64,000 nt of DNA from Nostoc parmelioides FACHB-3921 (GTDB taxonomy: Bacteria; Cyanobacteriota; Cyanobacteriia; Cyanobacteriales; Nostocaceae). Where the stretch lies: positions 1 through 64,000 of the forward strand of contig NZ_JACJQL010000022.1 in assembly GCF_014696625.1 (NCBI RefSeq), read 5' to 3'. Below the pieces are notes generated by a model, which saw only the letters and a program-made list of their open reading frames with translations, was not told the DNA's origin and made no database searches. Position numbers and translations under genes: made by a program. The number at the start of each line of letters is the position of its first letter. Position 1 is the stretch's first letter. Below, one piece after another: positions 26,744 to 34,658 of this stretch.

Positions 26744-29245
26744 TCATCTTCCTCTACTTTGCTTGGGGCTTTTTTGTTGCAGAAGCGATCGCCAGTCTCG
26801 GAGACTATTTTCTGTCCATAGCCAATTTTTGCTCAATTCGTCTAGCTGAAAATTGATAGGATCTTTTTCTAAAACTGTTTGCCGCAATTTGAGGGCTTCA
26901 TTTATATATTGCGCTTGTTTACCAGGAGGGAAATTCCGAGCATTTTTATACATTCCCAATGCTAAACCAGCATAGGCGGTTAAAGCCTCTATTGGCACAT
27001 CTGCTCTAGGGGTAATTTCGGCAGCATAAGCAACATTTCCTTGTTTAAGTGCTAGATTTAATACTTGAAACCAAGAGTCATTGGCTCGATTGATATTACC
27101 CTCGGCATAATAAGCAAATCCTAAAGCATTTGTATATAAAAGTGAGTTTGGGTTAGCTTTCACCGCTATTTCCCAATAACGACGGGCATCATCAATGCTG
27201 TATTTTTTATCTCCTGTTTGGATAGATTGCCAAGCTAATCTTCCTTTGAGAAAGTTAACTGATGCCCGTTTTTCTTGGTTGGCAGGAATTAATTGTAATG
27301 CTGCTTGGGCGGGTTTTAGTGCGTTGCGATTGAGTAATTCTTCTACAGCTGCTAATCCTGGTTCCAAATCACCTTGATTCAATTTTTCTGTGGCGGTGGC
27401 TGTCACCATTCCCGTAGACATTTGTCGTAAATCCGTTGGGGTCTGAGTCTCAACTGGTAAAGATTGGGTGGGGATGGGGGGTATGTCACGTACCACTTGT
27501 GTCTGACGACTTTGCCACCAACTAAAAATGAGTATAGTGGCGATCGCACCGACCCCAATCATCCCCAAAATCTGCCAACGCTGGCGACGGACACGATTTC
27601 TCGATGCCAGGAGGCGGAGATTTTCTAATTCTTGGTTCAGGTTTGGAGCAGTATGATTATTTACGGGAGGTACAATTCTGGATAAATCTTCCCTTGGTGC
27701 AGTTGTAATCGGCCGTTCTATATGACTATCTGGCAAAGGTTGTCTAACTTCTGGAGGTAAATCAGGTTCCTCATCTCCCATACTCTGCTGGTCTAGTTGG
27801 CGAAATATATCAGAAACAAAAGCCGAATCTTCGGCATAACTTGGGTCGTCATACTCAATCTCATCCACGAGATCGCCCCAAGTTTCTTCCCCTAACCAGT
27901 CCACTCCTGAAGAGTCATGCACTAAACCAGAGGGCATCATATCCTCAATTGGTAAAGACATTTCCCCATCATCCAGCACACCAGAGTAAGTAGATGCGGT
28001 ATTGGCTGCTAAAGATGAACTATATTCATCCAGTGAACCAACACTTGTAGCCGCAGAGAGTTTGGGGCTAAGGAAACCGTCAAATTCCGGTTGGAGATAT
28101 AAAATTGGTAATGCCCAGTAAAGCTGGTGTGAACCATAGGCGGAAATTAATCCTTGACGTACCCGACTCACACATAAATCTACAGGATATCCTTGACTCA
28201 AGTTTCGATAAAACAATTGTGTGAGAGTCAGCGCCACTTCATCAGGAATACGTTCCGACATAGCCAAAACGCTTTGAATACCCCGTTTAACTAGGCTATC
28301 TGTAAGGTTGCGTTCTCCTGTGTCGCCACTATTATCAAAGCTAGCGGTGTAGGTACCCCAACAGGAGTTAAACACCGCCATTTGGATATTATTGTTAACC
28401 AACAAACCCGCTAAATCGTCGCCACATAGAGTTTCTGTCAAGCCAGTCCGGCTGCTGACCAAATAAATTTCCCCACCATTCGGCCCTAAATTGCTGTGAC
28501 CAGAGTAGTGTAAAACATGATATCTGCCTTGTTCTAAAGCCTGGGTTACTTCTTCTCTCCCTGGCTGGTTGAGGAGGGTGAGATCAATTTCTGGGAGATA
28601 ATTACCACCTTCGATTGATCTGGGTAACTGACGATGTAGTTCTGCTTGCAGTCGAATAGATTCTTGTTTCAGCAGATCCAAACTCGCTTGGTCTGTGGGT
28701 GATGAGAGAATCATTAAAACTCTCACAACCCCATCTTCCGGGATCTTGAGTCTGCTGGCTGAAGGTAAACGGGAAGTCGGGGAAATACCGCTTTGGTAGC
28801 GAGAGAAAGCAATATAAGGGCCTGTTGCTAGGGGGCGATCGCCTGCGTGCATCACTTCCCACGGCAGACGTGCTAACCTAGTATCCTTGAGACCCAACCG
28901 TAAACGTAGTACTTGTTGGTGGTTTTGAGCAATACCTTGGGCTGTAATCAAGCTATCTCTGAGAGTACCTTGAAACAGTGCATTATATAATTGTTGACCT
29001 AATGCTACTAAATTAACAGAATTGCGAGCGATCGTACTTTCCCGCCCCATAGAAAGAAACGCATCTCCCTGTAAAACTGATTTCAATGGGTCATTCATCA
29101 AATGCCCAGCCGCCGCCAACCAATCAGCTACAGGCCATGTCACCAGTTCTTCTGCCAAAGGTACCCCAGGCGCGACTTCTTCCGTCCGCACCAAGTAGTC
29201 ATTCTGCCCTACTGGGGTTACAGAAATGTGAAATTCCTGGGACAC
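26744..29245 (-). CDS. hetF: HetF, CHAT-domain protease-like heterocyst differentiation protein
   Basis: CHAT (caspase-like) protein with a C-terminal TPR region, matching HetF, which is needed for heterocyst formation and normal division in Nostoc. The identity rests on domain order and on the NsiR1 array beside it. Counting from the GTG at 29245, the catalytic dyad is His about 250 (HYSGHSN) and Cys about 295 (FNSCWGTY). An acidic linker, one transmembrane helix (ILGMIGVGAIATILIFSWW, about 553-573) and TPR-like helices (about 615-800) follow. Start choice: the frame is open to a TTG at 29287, but the GTG at 29245 has AGGAG five bases upstream; an ATG at 29098 would give the Cys number 246, which I recall from the literature. 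Product 833 aa with the GTG start. Confidence 0.9.
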   Translation of the reverse strand: MSQEFHISVTPVGQNDYLVRTEEVAPGVPLAEELVTWPVADWLAAAGHLMNDPLKSVLQGDAFLSMGRESTIARNSVNLVALGQQLYNALFQGTLRDSLITAQGIAQNHQQVLRLRLGLKDTRLARLPWEVMHAGDRPLATGPYIAFSRYQSGISPTSRLPSASRLKIPEDGVVRVLMILSSPTDQASLDLLKQESIRLQAELHRQLPRSIEGGNYLPEIDLTLLNQPGREEVTQALEQGRYHVLHYSGHSNLGPNGGEIYLVSSRTGLTETLCGDDLAGLLVNNNIQMAVFNSCWGTYTASFDNSGDTGERNLTDSLVKRGIQSVLAMSERIPDEVALTLTQLFYRNLSQGYPVDLCVSRVRQGLISAYGSHQLYWALPILYLQPEFDGFLSPKLSAATSVGSLDEYSSSLAANTASTYSGVLDDGEMSLPIEDMMPSGLVHDSSGVDWLGEETWGDLVDEIEYDDPSYAEDSAFVSDIFRQLDQQSMGDEEPDLPPEVRQPLPDSHIERPITTAPREDLSRIVPPVNNHTAPNLNQELENLRLLASRNRVRRQRWQILGMIGVGAIATILIFSWWQSRQTQVVRDIPPIPTQSLPVETQTPTDLRQMSTGMVTATATEKLNQGDLEPGLAAVEELLNRNALKPAQAALQLIPANQEKRASVNFLKGRLAWQSIQTGDKKYSIDDARRYWEIAVKANPNSLLYTNALGFAYYAEGNINRANDSWFQVLNLALKQGNVAYAAEITPRADVPIEALTAYAGLALGMYKNARNFPPGKQAQYINEALKLRQTVLEKDPINFQLDELSKNWLWTENSLRDWRSLLQQKSPKQSRGR

Positions 29246-29425
29246 AACTTCTCCTATCTGCCTCCTAAATCTAGTTTGAAACACCAAAGTTTCAATTCGA
29301 TTTCCCTCTTTTCCTGTAAATCTAGATGTAGCAAGCCATTGAATGTTTCTCCACTCAAAGGTTTTGCTGATTCTACATCTACAACTTTATCCGGATTGGT
29401 TAGCATCTGCCCAGAACAGTTTAAC

Positions 29426-29484
29426 GGTAGATGCACCTTGATCTTTAACTCCCCTAGTTGGTTGATAGCCACTGGGGGTTTTTT
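29426..29484 (+). ncRNA. nsiR1: NsiR1 unit 1, within the hetF 5' region
   Basis: TCCGGA at 29390, -10-like CAGAAC at 29412, RNA start near 29426 and T run ending at 29484. The sequence has diverged from the main units (GATCTTTAACT; loop TTGGTTGATAG). It lies about 180 bases upstream of the preferred hetF start on the opposite strand, so the RNA is probably antisense to the hetF leader. Confidence 0.85.
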
Positions 29485-29554
29485 CTATAACTAGCATATA
29501 CTTAGATTATTCTACTGTCTTGGGCAGGGAAAATTTACCAATTCTCTAAGACAG

Positions 29555-29640
29555 ACCTGAACTAATAACTATTTTGTCTAACTTTTAAAAAAGTTTCATC
29601 ATTAATTTCCTAGTTGACAAATATAGACTAGGGATTTTTT
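29555..29640 (+). ncRNA. Degenerate NsiR1 unit without TCCGGA box
   Basis: The spacing between unit 1 and the next good unit is 288 bases, about two periods. In the gap, ACCTGAACTAATAACTA and a terminator-like CCTAG ... CTAGG GATTTTTTATG (29609-29640) survive, but no TCCGGA box is found. Probably a decayed, silent unit. Confidence 0.5.
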
Positions 29641-29713
29641 ATGTTTACCAAGCAACAATCATAATTATGCGAATTCATCCGGAATTGGCCGAATATGGGT
29701 AGAACAAATAATT

Positions 29714-29774
29714 GGTAGATGCACCCTGATAACTAACTCCCCTAGCTGGCTAACACCGACTGGGGGCTTTTTTT
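29714..29774 (+). ncRNA. nsiR1: NsiR1 unit, full
   Basis: TCCGGA at 29678, TAGAAC at 29700, RNA start near 29714. Terminator hairpin: CCCCTAG pairs with CTGGGGG and inner UGG pairs with CCG, followed by seven T. About 61 nt. Confidence 0.9.
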
Positions 29775-29847
29775 ATGTTTACCAAGCAACAATCATAATT
29801 ATGCGAATTCATCCGGAATTGGCTGAATATGGTTAGAACAATTAATT

Positions 29848-29908
29848 GGTAGATGCACCCTGATAACTAACTCCCCTAGCTGGCTAACGCCGACTGGGGG
29901 CTTTTTTT
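29848..29908 (+). ncRNA. nsiR1: NsiR1 unit, full
   Basis: TCCGGA at 29812, TAGAAC at 29834, RNA start near 29848. One loop base differs (TAACGCCG for TAACACCG). Ends with seven T at 29908. Confidence 0.9.
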
Positions 29909-29981
29909 ATGTTTACCAAGCAACAATCATAATTATGCGAATTCATCCGGAATTGGCTGAATATGGGTAGAACAAATAATT

Positions 29982-30042
29982 GGTAGATGCACCCTGATAA
30001 CTAACTCCCCTAGCTGGCTAACACCGACTGGGGGCTTTTTTT
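29982..30042 (+). ncRNA. nsiR1: NsiR1 unit, full
   Basis: TCCGGA at 29946; RNA identical to the unit at 29714. The spacer after it differs (TATAAATAGCCTGCATCATT), making this period 133. Confidence 0.9.
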
Positions 30043-30114
30043 ATGTTTATAAATAGCCTGCATCATTGTACAAATTCATCCGGAATTGGCTGAATGTGGG
30101 TAGAACAATTAATT

Positions 30115-30175
30115 GGTAGATGCACCCTGATAACTAACTCCCCTAGCTGGCTAACACCGACTGGGGGCTTTTTTT
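30115..30175 (+). ncRNA. nsiR1: NsiR1 unit, full
   Basis: TCCGGA at 30079, TAGAAC 16 nt downstream. RNA identical to the unit at 29714. Confidence 0.9.
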
Positions 30176-30248
30176 ATGTTTGCCAAGCAACAACCATGAT
30201 TATGGGAATTCATCCGGAATTGACTGAATATGGTTAGAACAATTAATT

Positions 30249-30309
30249 GGTAGATGCACCCTGATAACTAACTCCCCTAGCTGGCTAACACCGACTGGGG
30301 GCTTTTTTT
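30249..30309 (+). ncRNA. nsiR1: NsiR1 unit, full
   Basis: TCCGGA at 30213, TAGAAC 16 nt downstream. RNA identical to the unit at 29714. Confidence 0.9.
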
Positions 30310-30382
30310 ATGTTTACCAAGCAACAATCATAATTATGCGAATTCATCCGGAATTGGCTGAATATGGGTAGAACAATTAATT

Positions 30383-30442
30383 GGTAGATGCACCCTGATA
30401 ACTAACTCCCCTAGCTGGCTAACACCGACTGGGGGCTTTTTT
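30383..30442 (+). ncRNA. nsiR1: NsiR1 unit, full
   Basis: TCCGGA at 30347; the T run is one base shorter than in the previous units. Last of the near-identical units. Confidence 0.9.
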
Positions 30443-30516
30443 ATGTTTAGCAATCAGTAACTTCATTGATCATAATATCGTTGAAAATATACTAATTGCT
30501 GATGCAAAACCCATTA

Positions 30517-30581
30517 TTTTGATGAACGTACCCTAATAAATAACTCTCCCCAGTGGCTGCCACTTTTAAGGGCTTTTTTTT
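30517..30581 (+). ncRNA. Degenerate NsiR1 unit without TCCGGA box
   Basis: GATGAACGTACCCTAATAAA and TAACTCTCCCC resemble the RNA part, and a long T run (30574-30581) follows TTAAGGGC. The stem is weak and the promoter region (TTCATTGATCATAATATCG) has lost TCCGGA. Confidence 0.5.
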
Positions 30582-30650
30582 GGTAAAAAAGCAACTTCAT
30601 TTGTGACAATTTCATCCGGAACATCCTGTTGAATCGTAGAACAACTAATT

Positions 30651-30708
30651 GGTAGATGCACCCTGATAACTAACTCCCCTAGCTGGCTGCCACCACTAGG
30701 GGTTTTTT
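30651..30708 (+). ncRNA. nsiR1: NsiR1 unit with perfected terminator stem
   Basis: TCCGGA at 30615, TAGAAC at 30637. The 3' stem arm reads CTAGGGG, turning the G-U pair of the main units into a Watson-Crick pair with CCCCTAG. Six T follow. The sequence upstream of the promoter differs from the main units. Confidence 0.85.
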
Positions 30709-30782
30709 ATTGGAAATGAACTACAGCAAACCTTTGATGCAATTTATCCGGAAGACTGTACTTCAAAATAGAACAATTAATT

Positions 30783-30899
30783 GGTAGATGCACCTCAATA
30801 ACTAACTCCCTAGTTTGGTTAACACTAACTGGTGATTGGTAGATGCACCTTGATAACTAACTCCCCTGCATTACTTAATAGTAGGTAGGAGATTTTTTT
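30783..30899 (+). ncRNA. nsiR1: Fused double NsiR1 unit
   Basis: TCCGGA at 30747 and TAGAAC at 30769 give a start near 30783. The first RNA part loses its T run (AACTGGTGATTGGTAGATGC) and runs straight into a second GGTAGATGCACCTTGATAAC at 30838, which has no promoter of its own. A terminator (CTCC ... GGAG ATTTTTTT) ends at 30899. Expected transcript about 117 nt. Confidence 0.65.
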
Positions 30900-31397
30900 A
30901 TCAACTTTTAGCTTGCTTGCCCTATGGATTGGTAGTTGCTTGAGGGCTACAGTTTAGCTCAAGATTGGAGTTATATTCTAGCGCGGATGGAGTAATATTG
31001 CGATGAATGTCACCATCTTTTGACCAGAATTTCTTGAGTCTTAGGAATTATAACTTACTTTTGTTATTTTTAAATTAAATAAGTAATCCAAAAAAATGCT
31101 ACCCTTTCGATTACCTATTTTGTGACTGCGATCGCTCTAGAATTTGATAGAAAATACCCTATTTGAGTGATGCGTTGGTATACTCTACCATCAATCCAGT
31201 TGATTTCTATATGTTAGTTCACAAGTAGTTATGATTTTTGTGCAGAGAGAGCATATCTAGGCGCTCATGTCTAGATTCTCTCAAAATTTTAATTTTTCTC
31301 TAGAAATTTTACTTTTACACCTGTCATAGTTTAATGTCTGTAGCCTAAGCGCTATGCTGAATAATATTGGCTACATCAACAAGAGACACAGAGCTAC
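30900..31397. other. Intergenic stretch with an imperfect long hairpin
   Basis: No gene is seen. At 31244-31282 GAGAG...ATCTAG pairs with CTAGAT...CTCTC across a short loop, followed by an A/T-rich tract. It may be a structured leader or a small RNA terminator, but the function is unsupported. The rest has no recognisable element other than HIP1. Confidence 0.4.
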
Positions 31398-31715
31398 ATG
31401 AGTTTAGCTGTCATTAAGTTTTCCTCCGAAGAGTGCGGCATCTGCCACAAAATGGCTTTCTATGACCAAAAAGTGGCTGAAGAACTGGGCTTGCAATTTA
31501 TTGATGTCAAAATGCAAGATACGGCGGCTTATCGCAAGTATCGCAAGATTTTGCTAACTCAGTATCCCGATAAATACGAAATGGGATGGCCTACTTATAT
31601 TATCTGCGAGTCTCCTGAAGGAGAATTCAACATCAAAGGTGAAGTTAAAGGAGGTCATCCCAAAGGTGAATTTAGAACTCGCTTACAGCAGGTTCTTGAT
31701 TCTAGTAGTAGTTAG
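31398..31715 (+). CDS. Thioredoxin-like protein, 105 aa
   Basis: Small thioredoxin-fold protein. The redox motif is CGIC (SSEECGICHKMAFYD), and the cis-proline is in the segment MGWPTYIICES, both at the expected places. The core helix VAEELGLQFIDVKMQD is standard, while the C-terminal part (GEVKGGHPKGEFRTRLQQVL) is a family variation. It probably acts in the cytoplasm as a thiol-disulfide exchanger for an unknown partner. No signal peptide. The start ATG at 31398 is the first codon after an AGAGAC stretch; no strong Shine-Dalgarno sequence is seen. Confidence 0.88.
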   Translation: MSLAVIKFSSEECGICHKMAFYDQKVAEELGLQFIDVKMQDTAAYRKYRKILLTQYPDKYEMGWPTYIICESPEGEFNIKGEVKGGHPKGEFRTRLQQVLDSSSS

Positions 31716-31762
31716 GGGTGTAGAGGATATGAGAGGGATGAGGGAGATAATTCACTCAGCAC

Positions 31763-31999
31763 TCATGACTCATCACTTAGAACTTCAAAAGATTTTACCT
31801 CTAGGACAGGGCCAATCATGGCGATAGTCATGACATCTTCGCGTACTTGTCCTTTTACCTTGGCTTTTTGTCCAGCCTTGAGTAATTCTTTGTCCGCGCC
31901 TCTGAGAATTTCGTAAGTAACGCCGTTATCTGAGACTAACGCCCATGCGCCAGTACCAAGATTACGGCGTTCGATTTTGCCTGTGACTGTGATACTCAT
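31763..31999 (-). CDS. Small conserved hypothetical protein, 78 aa
   Basis: Strand-rich product (MSITVTGKIERRNLGTGAWA, GVTYEILRGADKELLKAG, AKVKGQVREDVMTIAMIGPV) that looks like a small OB-fold-type barrel. No signal or membrane segment. It is convergent with the thioredoxin-like gene. I do not know its function; the composition and the clean stop and start argue for a real gene. Confidence 0.75.
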   Translation of the reverse strand: MSITVTGKIERRNLGTGAWALVSDNGVTYEILRGADKELLKAGQKAKVKGQVREDVMTIAMIGPVLEVKSFEVLSDES

Positions 32000-32080
32000 A
32001 AAAGTTGGGGAGTTGGGAATAGGGGAAATGAGGAGGGCAAGAAGAGATAATACTTGTCTGCTTTCTTACCCCACTCCCTT

Positions 32081-33928
32081 CTACGCTGTTTTCTCTTCGT
32101 TTTTCAATGCTAAACGAGCGAGTGCATAACATAGTAAGGCGTTGATAATTAGGAATATGCGGGCTAAGTTCACATCATTTAGTCCCCAAACTGCTGGGTC
32201 TAAAACTGCACTAACCGTTAAACAAGCCGCTACACCTAAAGTTGAACCGATGGCAAACCATTTCCAACTGGGATGACCTAATAGTAAAGCTATTAACACA
32301 ATTGGAATCAACACACTGGCAAACACGGGGTTTAAAGCGTCGCTTCCCTGTAAGGTGTTGCCTAATTCGGGAATGGAACTACCCAAAACTCGGAATGGCC
32401 ACTGGGGTAGGTCAAAGATATAGATTCCTTTGAGGAAGAATAGACCAGAACTACCAAAAATCAAGCCACTGGATAAAGACCAACTCCAAGGGAAGGGTAA
32501 GTAAACTCGTAAAAACCAAGCTAATAGGTAGGAACCAACCACCATTAAGATTTTGGGCAATAGTGCTACAGCACCACCATCAAACCAGAAACGGGGGTTG
32601 AGATAGCCGTTATCTCGCAACCAACGGAAGAAATCTTGGAAGCTGATTTGTCCTTGGGCTGCTAATTTAACTGCGGCTTCGGCGTTGAGTTGTCCAGCAC
32701 CGTAGTAGTTTAAGCCATCGTCTTGAATCACTCGCGCCGACTGTTTGAGTACTTCTAAAATTGCGTCTGGTTCTTTTAAGCCACTAGCTTTAATTAAAGC
32801 AGCGACACCAGCAACGTGGGGTGCAGCCATGCTTGTTCCTTGGAGTCCCAGGAACACGCCTTCGCCTTGTTCGTTGATAGTTTCTTGCAGAATTGCACCT
32901 GCGTCACTCCCACCAGGGGCAGAAATATCAACGCCAGCACCAAAGTTAGAATAGGGGGCTTTTTCGCCGTCGGGGCCAAAGGCGGAAACACCAATCACAT
33001 GGGGATAACGGGCGGGGTAGGAGGCGGAACTATCATTTTCATTACCCGCAGCCGCAATAATGACTACGCCTTTGTTATGGGCATAGTTGATAGCATCTTT
33101 GAGTAATTGGCTTTCACCACCGCCACCCAAGCTCATATTAATCACATCTGCGCCTTTGTCAACAGCAAATTTAATGGCTTCGGCAATATCAGCAACGGTT
33201 CCGCCACCGTAAGCACTCAGGACTTTTAAGGGCATGAGGCTTGCTTCGTAAGCAACTCCAGCTACCCCATATTTATTGTTGGTAGCTTGGGCGACTGTAC
33301 CGGCGACGTGAGTACCGTGTCCGTTGTCATCTGTGGCTTCTACTCTGTCGTTGACGAAATCGTAGCCTTGAACAAATTTGGTTTCTTGTAAGTCACGCAC
33401 CTGGGTAACACCAGTGTCGATGACTGCTACAGTTACGCCGCTACCTTTGGTTTGAGTCCAAGCACCTTCTACACCAATTTTGTGGAGGTTCCACTGTTTG
33501 CTGTAATATTCGTCGTTGGGGCCAATTAAGGAGGGGTTAAACTCCTGGCTTTGTTCGTTTCCTAAAATTTGTCCCAACCAAACTGGTTTGGCTGGTGGAG
33601 TCAGCTTATAGATATAATTCGGCTCGATAATTTCTGTGGCTTTAGCAAAGGACGATTTTTGCAACGCGTTGAGTCGCTGGCGATCGCCTTTGATAATATA
33701 AACATGATCTTGTTCTGAGAATTTATTATCTAATTGGGGTGTAACGTTGTATTGTTGAGCGATCGCTTGTAAATCCTGTTTGATCACCTCGGCTGGAATA
33801 TCTTCTCGAAAATCTAACAAAATTGTCTCGAATTCACCTTTAGCTGCTAGTCCCTGAAAACTCAGGAAACCGAATACAGCAGATACCAGCCCGATGACAA
33901 ACAAGCACAATAATATAAGTCTTCTCAT
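32081..33928 (-). CDS. S8 family subtilisin-like serine protease with C-terminal membrane domain
   Basis: 615 aa. An N-terminal signal or anchor (LILLCLFVIGLVSAVFGFLS) is followed by an inhibitor-I9-like propeptide (about 35-105). The peptidase domain has the full triad: Asp in VTVAVIDTGVTQ, His in DNGHGTHVAGTVA, Ser in QGTSMAAPHVAGVAALI, and the oxyanion Asn in AAAGNENDS. After the catalytic domain, from about residue 430, come several hydrophobic helices (FWFDGGAVALLPKILMVVGS, VFASVLIPIVLIALLLG), so the enzyme is probably held in the membrane with the protease on the outside. The substrate is unknown. It is divergent from the 143-aa gene. Confidence 0.93.
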   Translation of the reverse strand: MRRLILLCLFVIGLVSAVFGFLSFQGLAAKGEFETILLDFREDIPAEVIKQDLQAIAQQYNVTPQLDNKFSEQDHVYIIKGDRQRLNALQKSSFAKATEIIEPNYIYKLTPPAKPVWLGQILGNEQSQEFNPSLIGPNDEYYSKQWNLHKIGVEGAWTQTKGSGVTVAVIDTGVTQVRDLQETKFVQGYDFVNDRVEATDDNGHGTHVAGTVAQATNNKYGVAGVAYEASLMPLKVLSAYGGGTVADIAEAIKFAVDKGADVINMSLGGGGESQLLKDAINYAHNKGVVIIAAAGNENDSSASYPARYPHVIGVSAFGPDGEKAPYSNFGAGVDISAPGGSDAGAILQETINEQGEGVFLGLQGTSMAAPHVAGVAALIKASGLKEPDAILEVLKQSARVIQDDGLNYYGAGQLNAEAAVKLAAQGQISFQDFFRWLRDNGYLNPRFWFDGGAVALLPKILMVVGSYLLAWFLRVYLPFPWSWSLSSGLIFGSSGLFFLKGIYIFDLPQWPFRVLGSSIPELGNTLQGSDALNPVFASVLIPIVLIALLLGHPSWKWFAIGSTLGVAACLTVSAVLDPAVWGLNDVNLARIFLIINALLCYALARLALKNEEKTA

Positions 33929-34054
33929 ATCAACTCATCACGCTTTTTGCCAGTTATTGCTCACTACGATAACCTATCTGCGTCCCTGATTGGTGTACTT
34001 TGTAATCTACTTAAATGTTTTTAGTTAAATCTCGCACATAGGATTATTTAAACA

Positions 34055-34486
34055 ATGGAACGTGGTCTTTTCTGGTTGCCACTGTTAATTATCTTTTTCT
34101 GGTTAGCTTGGCAAGGTTCAAAGGAATATCAAAAAGTCGAAGCCTATCGTATTTGGGCAGAGCAATTTGATCGGGCTAAGTATGATATCTATGCCGTATT
34201 GGGTCAAAAAGATAACGATATTACCTGGGGTAAACCTACAGCCAAGGGTTTAATTCAACTGCAAACTTTTTCTCTACTTGATGTACAAGATATTCAACTT
34301 GTGGTAAATAATGAAGTTGTAAATTTAGACGCACCACCAGAAAAGGGTCGTTCTATCGAACTCAAGTTTAATTTTACTGAATCTGCTAGTTCGGTGTTAG
34401 TTCCATTTACCGAAATTCCTTTAGCCACAGAATGGGGTAAGTTTTTGCGGGGGGTATTACAGAAATTACCTGGGGAACAAAATTAA
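34055..34486 (+). CDS. Hypothetical membrane-anchored protein, 143 aa
   Basis: Starts with one transmembrane helix (GLFWLPLLIIFFWLAWQGS) and then a small soluble domain with FDRAKYDIYAVLGQKDNDIT and strands SLLDVQDIQLVVNNEVVN. No family recognised. The ATG at 34055 starts the anchor directly. The region looks like a genuine gene because the frame has cyanobacterial codon use and no competing frame. Confidence 0.75.
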   Translation: MERGLFWLPLLIIFFWLAWQGSKEYQKVEAYRIWAEQFDRAKYDIYAVLGQKDNDITWGKPTAKGLIQLQTFSLLDVQDIQLVVNNEVVNLDAPPEKGRSIELKFNFTESASSVLVPFTEIPLATEWGKFLRGVLQKLPGEQN

Positions 34487-34658
34487 TCATTATATAGTCG
34501 TTGATTTAATATGAAAAATATAAGTTTTGATACTTGTATTTTTCTAGTTTAATTTATCAGTAACTACAGAGCATAATTCAGAAAAATCATCAGGCGATCG
34601 CGTAGTTAATATTAAAGCTCATTAACAGCAATAATATATAATTGCAGGGTAATAATTT

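Larger units (their letters stand above)
29390..30899 (+). repeat. nsiR1: NsiR1 tandem array, 12 units, mostly 134-bp period
   Basis: Direct repeats on the strand opposite to hetF. A full unit has TCCGGA, then 16 nt, then TAGAAC (a -10 box), about 8-9 nt, then a 60-nt sequence starting GGTAGATGCACCCTGATAAC and ending in a GC hairpin plus T run. Transcript starts lie near 29426, 29714, 29848, 29982, 30115, 30249, 30383, 30651 and 30783. Three further units (near 29555, 30517 and 30838) lack the TCCGGA box. The TCCGGA box matches the DIF-type element of heterocyst-specific promoters. NsiR1 was described in Nostoc sp. PCC 7120 as a nitrogen-stress-induced RNA in tandem copies upstream of hetF, which this arrangement reproduces. 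Confidence 0.93.

Noticed and set aside
29641..30450. NsiR1 array read as a CRISPR array
   Set aside because: Units are 134 bp and nearly identical throughout, with no variable spacers, and each contains promoter and terminator signals.
31639..31827. 62-codon frame overlapping the thioredoxin-like gene
   Set aside because: Out-of-frame shadow overlapping two genes, with no independent support.
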